Positions 1-7,418 of a stretch of DNA of 36,498 bases are shown in pieces. Position numbers and translations under genes: made by a program. Origin of the DNA: Chloroflexota bacterium (lineage in GTDB: Bacteria; Chloroflexota; Dehalococcoidia; JACPPT01). How positions within the stretch are numbered: the first letter of the stretch is position 1; every line of letters begins with the position of its first letter. The notes under the pieces are model-generated. The model was not told the DNA's origin. It saw only the letters and a list, made by a program, of their open reading frames with translations, and made no database searches. The DNA is taken from contig JACPPT010000041.1 of NCBI GenBank assembly GCA_016190815.1, positions 1 through 36,498 on the forward strand, written 5' to 3'.

Positions 1-129
1 AGAGACCATGCCATCCGCCGCTGGCTCACCTTCTACAACCACTCTAGGCCCCACTCCGCCTTGGGCTGGCTCTCTCCCATCCAGAAACTCCAGTCCTTCC
101 CTCTCTACCAGAGTGTTACCCATGTTTGA
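1..129 (+). CDS. Transposase/integrase C-terminal fragment (rve type), cut by window edge
   Basis: Reading from base 1 gives about 42 codons ending in TGA at 127-129. The residues include WLTFYNHSRPHSALGWLSP, the C-terminal signature of rve/DDE integrase-core transposases of the IS481/IS3 kind (YN..RPH.ALG..SP). The start lies outside the window, so it cannot be judged whether the gene is complete. It runs convergently toward the radical SAM gene at 170-1312, leaving only 40 bp between the stops. IS481 rather than IS3 is a guess, because the catalytic residues are outside the window. Confidence 0.75.
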   Translation, partial: RDHAIRRWLTFYNHSRPHSALGWLSPIQKLQSFPLYQSVTHV

Positions 130-169
130 CAACAATACACTCAAGAGTAGACATAAAAAGGGCTTTTGA

Positions 170-1312
170 CTATCTATCTTTGCCTGCCCCTGCAAGCTGA
201 CCCTGAGGCTGGTATACACAACAAGGCTCTGCCTCCAGATAGTCGCCTGTCATAGCGTAGGCCCTGGCTCTTGATCCTCCACAGATGGTATTGAACTCAC
301 AGCGGCCGCACTTGCCCTTCAGTTTGGAGGGGTCCCGCAAGTCCCTGAAGATGTGCGAGTCGCGGTAGATTTCCACCAGTGACGTCTCCCGGACATTGCC
401 CGCCGGAAGGGGAAGAAAGCCGCTGGGGTAGACCTCACCTACGTGCGAGATAAAACATGCCCCGTTTCCTTCATTGGTACCTTTGGGGCTACTGCCTATT
501 CCATCGGTAAGGGCTAAGTGTGGCCCTTTCCATTGAGTCGATTCTGCCGTTGCAGCAAGCTCTGCTTTCCTCTCCTGCATCACTACTCTTCGGTATGGCT
601 GTCCCAGGGTGGTTTTCACGTTGTAGGGGACAGTCTTGGAGATGTGGTAGAGCCAGTGGAATATCCTTTCATGTTCTTCCGGGGAGAGGACATCGGCTAT
701 CTGGCCCCGCCCTGTGGGAACAAGGAAGAAGACATCCCACAACGCAGCCCCCAGGCCTTGCACCATCTCTGCCATGTTCTCCAGGTCTTGCACGTTGTGC
801 CTGGTTACCGTCGTGTTGATCTGGAGGGAAAGTCCAATCTCGCGAGCGTCCCGGATGCACTCCATGGCTCTCTGGAAAGATCCCTGGACCTGCCGAAATT
901 CATCATGGAGGGCCGGTGTAGAACCGTCCACGCTGAAGGATATTCGGGATATGCCAACATCTTTTATCGCTTTGAGAGATTTCTTCGTAACTAGCTTGGT
1001 GGCGCTGGGGGCCAGGGAGACCCTCAGCCCTTTGCGTATGCCGTAGCGTATGAAGTCCAGCAAGTCTCGTCGCATCATTGGGTCGCCGCCCGTAATCACC
1101 AGAATAGGGCTGCCGAACTCTGCCATCTGATCGAGGAGGCGGAACCCCTCCTGGGTGGAGAGTTCATTTGAGTTACGCTTGGGCTGGGCTGCGGCTCTGC
1201 AATGGCGGCAGACCAGAGCACATGCTCGGGTGATCTCCCAAAAGATAATGAAGGGGGCCTTATGAAAGTTGACTTCCTGGGAAGGCTGGCGCGGCTCTCT
1301 CGTGTGTTCCAT
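170..1312 (-). CDS. Radical SAM/SPASM protein, TIGR04053-like
   Basis: A 380-residue radical SAM enzyme. The cluster motif CxxxCxxC is at C31-C35-C38, followed by a GGDP motif typical of the family and the phrase FFLVPTGRGQ. The C-terminal part has a SPASM-like set of cysteines (CGRCEFNTICGG and a terminal CC) that would bind an auxiliary Fe-S cluster. The overall sequence pattern matches the TIGR04053 group as I remember it; this group is related to NirJ/AhbC/AhbD heme-pathway enzymes, but its substrate is not known to me. It is the last gene of a minus-strand operon, 27 bp after the PCYCGC lipoprotein. Being with an AhbC-like enzyme suggests tetrapyrrole or peptide modification, which is inference only. 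Confidence 0.85.
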   Translation of the reverse strand: MEHTREPRQPSQEVNFHKAPFIIFWEITRACALVCRHCRAAAQPKRNSNELSTQEGFRLLDQMAEFGSPILVITGGDPMMRRDLLDFIRYGIRKGLRVSLAPSATKLVTKKSLKAIKDVGISRISFSVDGSTPALHDEFRQVQGSFQRAMECIRDAREIGLSLQINTTVTRHNVQDLENMAEMVQGLGAALWDVFFLVPTGRGQIADVLSPEEHERIFHWLYHISKTVPYNVKTTLGQPYRRVVMQERKAELAATAESTQWKGPHLALTDGIGSSPKGTNEGNGACFISHVGEVYPSGFLPLPAGNVRETSLVEIYRDSHIFRDLRDPSKLKGKCGRCEFNTICGGSRARAYAMTGDYLEAEPCCVYQPQGQLAGAGKDR

Positions 1313-1339
1313 TCTATGGCACCTTTTCCAGTAGCTTTA

Positions 1340-1831
1340 TCATTGTTCGGCTGACATTTCTAGCAGGAACGCCAGAGCGTTCGCTTCACCGATGTTGTGG
1401 GATACCGGCGGCGTATCCGTTGGATTTCCGAATACGCTGTATTTGGCATCAATCAACTCTCTAATCTGCTTCACGCTTTTGCCCTCCTTGAGCCATCGGG
1501 CCGCATCCACGGCCTCCTTGCCGCAGAGGTCGCAGGTTGCGGCATGGTCGTCAAAGGAGCCATCGGCCTTTATGAAGCACTCCTTTAAGTTTTTGTGCTC
1601 AAGAGATGGGCCGCAGCCGCAGTAGCAAGGCAAAGATGAAAGAACATCCTGGTTTGCCACCGCAACTTTATAGGCGCTCAGGCTTGTGGAGGAGGTGTAT
1701 ACGAAGCTCGGAAACTCTGCTGAAGATGAGCGGGCACATCCGAGAGCCGCAGGCGCGAGGGCCAGTGCCAAAAGGAGGGACACTACGGCTCCAAGAGGTA
1801 GCTTCTTGTTGATAAATCTACTTTTCTTCAT
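1340..1831 (-). CDS. PCYCGC-motif lipoprotein (Cys form)
   Basis: A 163-residue predicted lipoprotein: basic N-terminus, hydrophobic stretch at about 13-29 and lipobox ALGC with Cys32 as the lipidation site. The mature part carries the family signature PCYCGC (C69, C71, C73), a further Cys85, and then HAATCDLC (C100, C103). This is the PCYCGC-motif family (Pfam family of unknown function). The cysteine-rich motifs suggest metal or thiol-redox chemistry outside the membrane. It is paralogous to the protein at 5958-6494 in the same operon; the two align without gaps over the last 48 or so residues (about 21 identities), and Cys100 here corresponds to the in-frame TGA there. It lies 19 bp after the NapH-like gene and 27 bp before the radical SAM gene. 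Confidence 0.88.
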   Translation of the reverse strand: MKKSRFINKKLPLGAVVSLLLALALAPAALGCARSSSAEFPSFVYTSSTSLSAYKVAVANQDVLSSLPCYCGCGPSLEHKNLKECFIKADGSFDDHAATCDLCGKEAVDAARWLKEGKSVKQIRELIDAKYSVFGNPTDTPPVSHNIGEANALAFLLEMSAEQ

Positions 1832-1850
1832 AAACCGTATAATTATACCA

Positions 1851-3242
1851 TTAATGGGCGTGTCTTGGGTTCATGGGCAATGTGAACATCTGGATAAAGA
1901 GGACAGACAGCAAAAGCAAGAAAATCCAATGAGGGATTATAGAGGCCATGCCATTATCATTTCCTCTTTTCTTGCCTATTCGCCATGCGACATAGAACGA
2001 GCCAGCCACGCCTACCAGAACGATGGCCAGCGCAAGGGGATCGGCTGACGTGGAGGGTGACACCGGCTCGTTGATGGCGGGATAAGGAATTAACCCACCG
2101 GAAAGCTGCTCCGCTGCAACCCTCAAGGCTCGCATTCCTTCACTTTTGAGATGAGATAGGTTGTGTCCCAGATGCCCAGCCAGGGCCAGGGGTAGATAAG
2201 CGTATCCAAAGGAAGCGAAATTTCTCTGCCAGCTCTCTCCCATAGAAGCAGCGCTGGATGCTTGGACTACGAGTCTGTACAGCCCAAACATAAGCACTAG
2301 AGCCACCGCAAAAATCAGGGTCAACGTGAGGTTATAGCCTGTAATGGGTGTGCGCTCTAGTATCCATTTCATAAAGTCGCTCCACGCGAAGGTCATATCA
2401 ATGCTTTGAAGGTATACAAGCGCTACCATCAGAAGGGCCAGAAAGGCTTCGCCCATGTAGGGTGTGCGCAAGCTCCAGAGCTCTCCTCCTGGGGGTCTCA
2501 GGCGCAGCTCGAGGGTGTTTTTGGGGCAGACCTTAATGCACTGGGCGCACAGGTTGCAGTTCCGGTTGCTGTCCATCGTTCTTGGGAACTCATACATTGG
2601 GCATCCCTCGCCCCTTTGGTCGCCCCGATAGCACTCCTTCTGGCAGCCTTTGCAGAGCGTCCCTTTGGATTTGGAACGAAGCTCGACTATAGCTGTCATG
2701 GAGTAAAGGCCTGTCAGGGCACCTATAGGGCAGAGGTATCGGCAGAATGCCCGTCGCCGATATATGAGGCTTGCTGTGATAGCTCCAAAGAGTAAGAGTA
2801 GCAGGAATGCGCCTGTGAAACGTGGGGAGGTTGTGATGCCCCACATTCGCTCGACCCAGGTCAAGAAAAGAAGGCTCAGGCTCATGAACCACACGCCGTA
2901 GTTTCTCAAAAGATGTCCGGGCATCCTTTCAGGCTCTCCCACAGCTCTCTGTATGTGTGAGGCTGTGGAGGCAATAGGGCAAATGGCACACCAGGCACGC
3001 CCGAATAGTATGAGGAGGATGGGCAAGAGGGGCCACCAGATTGTCCAGGTCATCACTGTGGCGAAGTTCCTTCCTCCTCTGGTGGTGCCCAGCACGGAGA
3101 AGCCGAGAATGAGGCTGAAAATCACAAGAAGAGGTATCTCGAAGGCCAGGGGATACCAGCGGCTTCTAAGGAAGCTTGCTATCCAGGGAACCTGAAGAAG
3201 GTCGAACGTTTTCTCGCTGCCCAGCTCTTTGGTCAAAGACAC
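1851..3242 (-). CDS. NapH/NosR-like polyferredoxin membrane protein
   Basis: A 463-residue integral membrane protein with several hydrophobic segments. Two 4Fe-4S_5-type loops are visible (GRAWCAICPIAST near residue 85 and RRAFCRYLCPIGALTG near 165). They are followed by a cytoplasmic ferredoxin-like region with CKGCQKECYRGDQRGEGCP and CNLCAQCIKVCP. This is the architecture of NapH/NosR/CcoG-type electron-transfer proteins, which move electrons between a quinol or cytoplasmic donor and an extracytoplasmic partner. A GTG start at 3242 is preceded by GGGAGG at good spacing. It lies 12 bp after the DUF1573-like gene. In this operon the most obvious partners are the two exported PCYCGC proteins; that pairing is inference. 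Confidence 0.85.
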   Translation of the reverse strand: MSLTKELGSEKTFDLLQVPWIASFLRSRWYPLAFEIPLLVIFSLILGFSVLGTTRGGRNFATVMTWTIWWPLLPILLILFGRAWCAICPIASTASHIQRAVGEPERMPGHLLRNYGVWFMSLSLLFLTWVERMWGITTSPRFTGAFLLLLLFGAITASLIYRRRAFCRYLCPIGALTGLYSMTAIVELRSKSKGTLCKGCQKECYRGDQRGEGCPMYEFPRTMDSNRNCNLCAQCIKVCPKNTLELRLRPPGGELWSLRTPYMGEAFLALLMVALVYLQSIDMTFAWSDFMKWILERTPITGYNLTLTLIFAVALVLMFGLYRLVVQASSAASMGESWQRNFASFGYAYLPLALAGHLGHNLSHLKSEGMRALRVAAEQLSGGLIPYPAINEPVSPSTSADPLALAIVLVGVAGSFYVAWRIGKKRGNDNGMASIIPHWIFLLLLSVLFIQMFTLPMNPRHAH

Positions 3243-3254
3243 CCGTGCCTCCCG

Positions 3255-3743
3255 CTATGGAACAAAGTCAGCCCTGATCTCGATCCTTTTTTCGGGCTCA
3301 ACTGGGTCGTTGGACCTCAGTAGAACGCCGAAAACGTGTTTCCCCCCCATCCCCTCTGCCATGGTGAAAGACGTTCTTACAAAGGTGGATTCCCCTGGTT
3401 CCAGAGTGGTTGTCCCCAGTTCCGGATTCAGGGGTGGACAGCACCCCTCTTCTACTCGAACCAAAGGCTCTTGCAGGACGAGAGGGGCATCGCCCACGTT
3501 CTGGAGGTGAAGTATTGCTTCCACCCATACATTGTAGTTCACCTGCCCGAAGTCCAGGGAGGCTTCCTGGGACGCAAGCCTGGGGCCTCCCTTGAACGGG
3601 GGCAACGGTGTGGCAAGAACAACGGAGTTGGGTTTAAGGGGTGTTGGGGTAGGTGTAGGCGTTGCCTTGCGTGAGGGTGAGCAAGCGATTGCCAGAAGCG
3701 CCAGGGCGAAGATTGCGGCCAGAAGAGCGCCTGTTTTGTTCAT
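3255..3743 (-). CDS. DUF1573-like lipoprotein
   Basis: A 162-residue predicted lipoprotein with a hydrophobic signal segment and lipobox AIAC (Cys21), then a Thr/Pro-rich spacer. The rest is an Ig-like beta domain with the DUF1573/ASPM-SPD-2-like pattern: LDFGQVNYN near the start, LQNVGDAPL, then an EEGCCPP motif, L.PGEST and a closing SNDP. The CC pair is a striking feature that could bind metal or form a disulfide. Its start overlaps the ahbC-like stop by 4 bp (ATGA), so the two are translationally coupled. The function is unknown; an accessory role at the outer face of the membrane is likely. Confidence 0.8.
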   Translation of the reverse strand: MNKTGALLAAIFALALLAIACSPSRKATPTPTPTPLKPNSVVLATPLPPFKGGPRLASQEASLDFGQVNYNVWVEAILHLQNVGDAPLVLQEPLVRVEEGCCPPLNPELGTTTLEPGESTFVRTSFTMAEGMGGKHVFGVLLRSNDPVEPEKRIEIRADFVP

Positions 3744-4933
3744 CTGTTCACCTCTATTCCTATTTCCGCATCAGTCAAATAGCAGGCGGGGTCTTCCGCC
3801 CAGGCGTCGCCATAAACAGCCTCCGCCCTGGCCCGGAAATTGCCATTGCAGATGTCCACATAGAGACACCTGCCGCAGCGCCCTTTGAGAAGCGACTTCC
3901 TGTTCTTCAGGCCTGCCATGACTTCGTTAGAGGTATCCATCCAGATTTCGCTGAACCTGCGCTCTCTCACGTTGCCAAAGGTGTGCTGCCGCCAGAACTG
4001 GTCGGGGTGTACGTAGCCTGTATGGTCTATTTCACCTATTCCCACACCTGAGCTGTTGCCCCCGTTCCATCTCAAAAGCTGCAGTACCTCTTGGGCGCGC
4101 TGGGGCTGCTCTTGACGCAACTTCAGGTATAAATAGACGCCGTCAGCGTGGTTGTCCACCGTTAGGATGTCTTTTTCTATATTCCGGCGGTGAAAATCCA
4201 GTGTTCGCTGGAAGATGAGGTCTACCGTGTTTCTTGTATTCTCGTGGCTCAGGTCTGCCTCCATGATTTTGCTCCCACGTCCGCTGTAAACCAGGTGATA
4301 AAAGCAGGCCCTGTCTATTCTCTCCTCCTCAATAAGGTCGAAGATGGATGGAATGTCCCCCGCGTTGTGTCTTGTTATGGTCAAGCGGAGGCCAACCCTC
4401 TGTCCGATTTCAATGCAGTTTCGTATGCCCTTCAGAGCATCCTCGAACGCACCTTTTTTCCCCCTGAACTTGTCGTTGTGGGCTCCTATTCCATCCAGGC
4501 TTACACCCACGTACCCGAGACCAGCTTTCTTTATCTGACGTGCAACGTCTCTGGTGATAAGGGTGCCGTTGGTGGAGAGGACAGCCCTTATACCCTTTTT
4601 TGATGCATAATCTGCAAGCTCAAAAAGGTCATCCCGCAAAATGGGCTCGCCGCCGGAGAAGAGGAGCACGGGGGCCCCGAAGGCGGCGAGGTCATCTATC
4701 ATGGCCTTGGCCTCTGTTGTGGTTAGCTCGCCGGGGTCGGGTCTATTTCGGGCCTCGTAATAGCAGTGGATACAGTGAAGGTTGCAGAGGCGGGTGGAGT
4801 TCCAGACGACGATGGGTCGCTTGTCGGTGGAAAACTGGAGAAGATGGTGTGGCATCCCGGGCGTTTGCCTGCCGTAGCGCAGGAGGTCGCCGGGTGTTAC
4901 TGTGCCGCAAAGGAGCTTGGTCACACCAATCAT
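3740..4933 (-). CDS. ahbC: AhbC-like radical SAM/SPASM enzyme (12,18-didecarboxysiroheme deacetylase)
   Basis: A 397-residue radical SAM protein with CxxxCxxC at C50-C54-C57 (CNLHCIHC), a GGEP motif, and phrases characteristic of the NirJ/AhbC group: VGVSLDGIGAHNDKFRG, FYHLVYSGRGS, LTVDNHADGVYLYL and NGGNSSGVGIG. The C-terminal SPASM-like part has CGRCLYVDICNGNFRARAEA and a last Cys near DPACYL. AhbC removes the acetate side chains of 12,18-didecarboxysiroheme in the siroheme-dependent heme route; NirJ does related chemistry in heme d1 synthesis. Length and start (MIGVTKLLCGTVTPGDLLRYG) fit AhbC well. No other ahb gene is in the window, so the choice between AhbC and a NirJ-like paralogue is by family likeness only. 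Confidence 0.85.
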   Translation of the reverse strand: MIGVTKLLCGTVTPGDLLRYGRQTPGMPHHLLQFSTDKRPIVVWNSTRLCNLHCIHCYYEARNRPDPGELTTTEAKAMIDDLAAFGAPVLLFSGGEPILRDDLFELADYASKKGIRAVLSTNGTLITRDVARQIKKAGLGYVGVSLDGIGAHNDKFRGKKGAFEDALKGIRNCIEIGQRVGLRLTITRHNAGDIPSIFDLIEEERIDRACFYHLVYSGRGSKIMEADLSHENTRNTVDLIFQRTLDFHRRNIEKDILTVDNHADGVYLYLKLRQEQPQRAQEVLQLLRWNGGNSSGVGIGEIDHTGYVHPDQFWRQHTFGNVRERRFSEIWMDTSNEVMAGLKNRKSLLKGRCGRCLYVDICNGNFRARAEAVYGDAWAEDPACYLTDAEIGIEVNR

Positions 4934-4940
4934 ATAAATG

Positions 4941-4980
4941 CCTGCCTATACTATAAATTACCTGCCTATATTATAAACGC
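4941..4980 (-). repeat. Two 20-bp tandem repeats upstream of ahbC, with -10-like cores
   Basis: The plus-strand units 4941-4960 and 4961-4980 both begin CCTGCCTATA and share 16 of 20 bases. On the minus strand each unit contains a TATAAT- or TATAGT-like hexamer directly upstream of the ahbC start at 4933. This could be a duplicated operator or promoter core for an internal promoter. No convincing -35 box was found, so the regulatory role is a guess. Confidence 0.5.
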
Positions 4981-5075
4981 TGTCAGGATAAGTGTTTGAG
5001 CATGTTGAGCGTGAAAGGTGTTGGTGGTCATTAGAACGTTTGCAAGCAAGGGGGAAGCAGCCCTCTTCTAGTTGC

Positions 5076-5939
5076 TCATGGCTTGCCACCTGTGGTAGCC
5101 CCCTCCTCCTTGAAGGCCTCCAGATGGGCTTTGGCCTCCTTGGCTATGTTCGAGTCCGGAGCCAGTTGCATAACCGCTTCGAAATGCTTTTGAGAAAGCC
5201 CTGGGTCTGGTGGCGACCCGAAGGCGTATAAGAAACCCAGATTGTAGTGGGCCTGGGCATCGTTGGGAGCGAGTTCCAGCACCTTTTGCCAAGAGACCAG
5301 GGCATTGCCATAGCGGCCGAGGTTGAAGTTGGCTGTTCCCACGTCGGTGAGAGCATGGGTATTGGTGGGATCAACCTCCAGCAACCTGTTGAACCAGTAA
5401 ATCGTGGATTCCCAGTCTTCTCCTGTTATATGAATCTCTCCCAGGTCAAACAGAGCCTGCTTGTTGGTGGGGTCCTTAGCGACTGTAGCCTTGAGGTCAT
5501 CTATTGTTTTCTTCATAGAGGACAGATATTGAGCGCCGCCGGTATCTCCGGCAGATATGTCTGGAGGGGGTGTACCACGCCATGTTTTGATGGCCCAAGG
5601 GGCCGCCACCAGGGCTAAAAGGCCGATGATGGCACCCACGCCCAGACCCAGGAATACTATTGCAAATGGGGGCAGTCTACCCAGTTTGAGGAAAGGGGTT
5701 CGTGTTGATCCTTGCCGTAACGTTACGCCCTGCTCGTCTTCGTCTTCGTCCTCTTCCTCGATTAAAGCGCTGTAGGCTTCTTCGACCAGCACTCTTTGAT
5801 GCCTGGCCCAGCCGCGAAGATTATCGGGAATTTGGGATGAGCGCAGAAAAGCAACGAGTTCGTTGTAACGAGCCTCTATCTCCTCGGGGGAGGCGTCGGC
5901 CTTGACTCCCAGAAGGCGGAGGTAATCTTTTCCTTTCAT
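5076..5939 (-). CDS. J-like/TPR membrane protein
   Basis: A 287-residue protein. Residues about 1-60 look like a degenerate J domain (DYLRLLGVKADASPEEIEARYNEL) without the HPD motif. An acidic stretch and a single membrane segment near 95-118 (hydrophobic run ending LVAAPWAI) follow. The remainder contains TPR-type repeats (ALFDLGEIHITGEDWESTIYWFNRLLEVDPTN, followed by a similar LGRYGNALVSWQKVLELAPND unit). TPR proteins of this form are scaffolds, for instance in cytochrome c maturation (CcmI/NrfG-like), but no client is identified here. It begins 18 bp after the selenoprotein stop and is followed by 142 bp before ahbC. Confidence 0.8.
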   Translation of the reverse strand: MKGKDYLRLLGVKADASPEEIEARYNELVAFLRSSQIPDNLRGWARHQRVLVEEAYSALIEEEDEDEDEQGVTLRQGSTRTPFLKLGRLPPFAIVFLGLGVGAIIGLLALVAAPWAIKTWRGTPPPDISAGDTGGAQYLSSMKKTIDDLKATVAKDPTNKQALFDLGEIHITGEDWESTIYWFNRLLEVDPTNTHALTDVGTANFNLGRYGNALVSWQKVLELAPNDAQAHYNLGFLYAFGSPPDPGLSQKHFEAVMQLAPDSNIAKEAKAHLEAFKEEGATTGGKP

Positions 5940-5957
5940 ATCACCTGATTATCATAG

Positions 5958-6494
5958 CTATTCTGCTGGCCAGGGTGTATTTGTGCCTGGCCCCAGAGAG
6001 CTGTATTTCTGCTCGATATATGCTCTGACCGTTCTCAGTGACTTGCCTTGCTGAACCAATTTCTTAGCGTCACGCGCTATCTCGACACACATGTCTCAGG
6101 TATAAGCGTGGTTGTCCCATACTATAGGCTTGCCTTCGGGCATGGACTGGATGAAACAGTTCCAGTTGTTCATGTGTCCGCTGTGCTGACCACAGCCGCA
6201 GTAACACGGCATGTATTGGAGAACGTCGGGGCGCTCTGCTGCGAATTTGTATGCCTCCTGGACCTGGGCAGGTGAGTACAGGACGTATGAAGGGAGGGAA
6301 ACGCTTTGGTTAGAGCCGTCATCAGGGCTCTGGCTTTCACCTTTTCGGCTCTGCAAGTTTATTATTCCCACCGCCACTGCAACAACAACCAGTCCTGCAA
6401 TTATGCCGAAAAAGAGGTTCCACTTACCTCTGCCCTGGCTCTTTCTGCGTTTTGCTCGGGGAGCGACACGCCCCTTTTTCATTGCCCCGCCCAT
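5958..6494 (-). CDS. PCYCGC-motif membrane-anchored selenoprotein (in-frame UGA read as Sec)
   Basis: Standard reading stops at TGA 6098-6096 and gives a protein that lacks the end of the PCYCGC domain. Reading through gives 178 residues to TAG at 5958-5960. Residues 1-24 are basic, 25-45 form a membrane anchor, PCYCGC is C97/C99/C101, Cys113 follows, and the TGA is residue 133 in HAYT-U-DMC (UxxC). The 45 codons after the TGA align without gaps to the Cys paralogue at 1340-1831: matching GKS, KY, TxTP and the second Cys, with U133 on Cys100. A SECIS-like hairpin lies just downstream and the stop is 18 bp before the next gene. The start at 6494 has AGAAAGGGG upstream; a GTG at 6530 or ATG at 6482 are alternatives. 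A nonsense mutation is the rival explanation, but the tail shows no other damage. Redox or metal handling outside the membrane is likely. Confidence 0.85.
6065..6098 (-). promoter_or_regulatory. UGA recoding site with bacterial SECIS-like hairpin
   Basis: On the minus strand the TGA (6098-6096) is followed, after 16 nt, by TAGCG-CGTGA-CGCTA (6079-6065), a perfect 5-bp stem with a 5-nt loop. The loop begins 22 nt past the TGA, inside the 16-37 nt range known for bacterial SECIS elements, and contains GU. Numbering the TGA as 1-3, there is a U at 20 and GU at 26-27. The known SelB contacts in E. coli fdhF (U17, G23, U24) have the same 6-nt spacing, although here U20 can pair at the stem base. 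The fit was judged by eye, without folding software. Confidence 0.65.
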
Positions 6495-6777
6495 CCTTTT
6501 GCCCCTTTCTAGAAGGCGAGTAGAGAGCACCCCTGGTGCTCAAACTACTTCTTTGCCCAATCCGAAGATTTTACCCCAAGTCCCATCACATTTCCATAAG
6601 CCGAGAGGCACATTTTCATCATGTGCGGAAACCACAAGGCATAGACCAGGGCACCCAATTGTTGGCGCTTACTCGCTGATATTATAATACACTGCGACAA
6701 GGTAAGTCCGATGTCCGAAGAACGTTTGATATGCTCTCCTCCAAACCCATACCCCCTGGGTGGGGGTTTATTCGAAT

Positions 6778-6806
6778 ATAATAGTTCCTGAAACACCTTT
6801 TGTCAA
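6778..6806 (-). promoter_or_regulatory. Sigma-70-type promoter for the selenoprotein operon
   Basis: The minus strand reads TTGACA (6806-6801), a 17-bp spacer, then TATTAT (6783-6778). This is a near-consensus housekeeping promoter pointing toward the PCYCGC selenoprotein. It implies a leader of about 275 nt before the start at 6494. The leader has a 7-bp hairpin (GAGCACC/GGTGCTC, 6541-6525) shortly before the ribosome binding site, and no convincing gene. Confidence 0.65.
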
Positions 6807-6870
6807 GGTGCATACTCAGCCCGAAATCAGCGATTGGCCCATAAAGAGCCATGACACAGGCTGACGAACA

Positions 6871-7055
6871 CCCCTTCTGTCTCCCTCTTTTAGGTTTAAG
6901 AGGGAGAAGAAAAGAAGTTCAGGGGGACACCCCCTGGAACCCCTGGCAAAAGGGCTTCGCCCTTCTGCACTTCCCAGGAGGCGCAGGAGGGCCCTGGGAC
7001 TGCCGAAGGGGTATCCCCCAGACTTAATCTCACCCCATTCTCCCACGGGGGATGA
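6871..7055. repeat. GC-rich palindromic intergenic repeat, copy 1 (with a second partial unit)
   Basis: This lies in the gene-free stretch 6807-7151. It contains paired G/C runs such as AGGGGGACACCCCCT and AGGGCTTCGCCCT, and AGAGGGAG arms. In reverse complement it resembles the elements at 14565-14671, 17986-18087 and 31991-32086, which share a GGGGTCTGGGGG-TGTCCCCCAG-like core. A second, degraded unit follows at about 6970-7055. No coding sequence was recognised here. Confidence 0.65.
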
Positions 7056-7151
7056 GGTATCAGACTATACCCCGAGGTGGCTTATCGTAGGAACTCGCTG
7101 AGCCTGGGGTCCAACGAGCACCATACGGGTAAAGCTGAATCGCTGGTTTCG

Positions 7152-7159
7152 GGTTGCCC
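7152..7159 (+). repeat. Left 8-bp target-site duplication of the IS
   Basis: GGTTGCCC directly precedes the IS left end. The identical octamer follows the right end at 8738-8745. An 8-bp duplication is what IS6-family elements produce. Confidence 0.85.
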
Positions 7160-7187
7160 GGTTCTCTTGCATTTGGGTGTAACTATG

Positions 7188-7403
7188 TTATAGTGCCTTT
7201 GAGGTTTGTTGGCGTTTCGGGAAAGTAATAGGAATAAGAGCGCCATCCTCAGTTATGGCTTCAATTTGAGCTACCCTATAAGCCAGTTTCAATATGTCTT
7301 TAAGATACTTAAAGGACTCTGATGGCACTTTAAGTTTCAAGTGGTCATGTGGGAATAAAAGGTCATCACCTTCATACTCAATAATTAGTCTCTTGGTCTT
7401 CAT
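7188..7403 (-). CDS. Small unknown protein carried by the IS
   Basis: A 71-residue protein (MKTKRLIIEYEGDDLLF...) that I do not recognise. It has an excellent ribosome binding site, AGGAGG 8 nt before its ATG. Its 3' end reaches into the inner part of the IS left end. It is divergent from the 75-residue gene at 7419, and the intervening 15 bp hold the Shine-Dalgarno sequence. The alternation of charged and hydrophobic residues suggests a small folded domain; no motif is visible. Confidence 0.6.
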   Translation of the reverse strand: MKTKRLIIEYEGDDLLFPHDHLKLKVPSESFKYLKDILKLAYRVAQIEAITEDGALIPITFPKRQQTSKAL

Positions 7404-7418
7404 AAAGGATACCTCCTG

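Noticed and set aside
6096-6530. Reading of the PCYCGC gene as a 144-residue protein ending at TGA 6096
   Set aside because: It would cut off the conserved HAxTCDxC and KY tail found in the paralogue, while the downstream sequence in the same frame continues that tail exactly.
6545-6796. An 83-residue reading frame between the promoter and the selenoprotein
   Set aside because: No ribosome site, no recognisable composition, and it covers the promoter -10 region; treated as leader.
6816-7046. A 76-residue reading frame in the intergenic repeat
   Set aside because: It lies wholly in the palindromic GC-rich repeat and shows no protein-like pattern.
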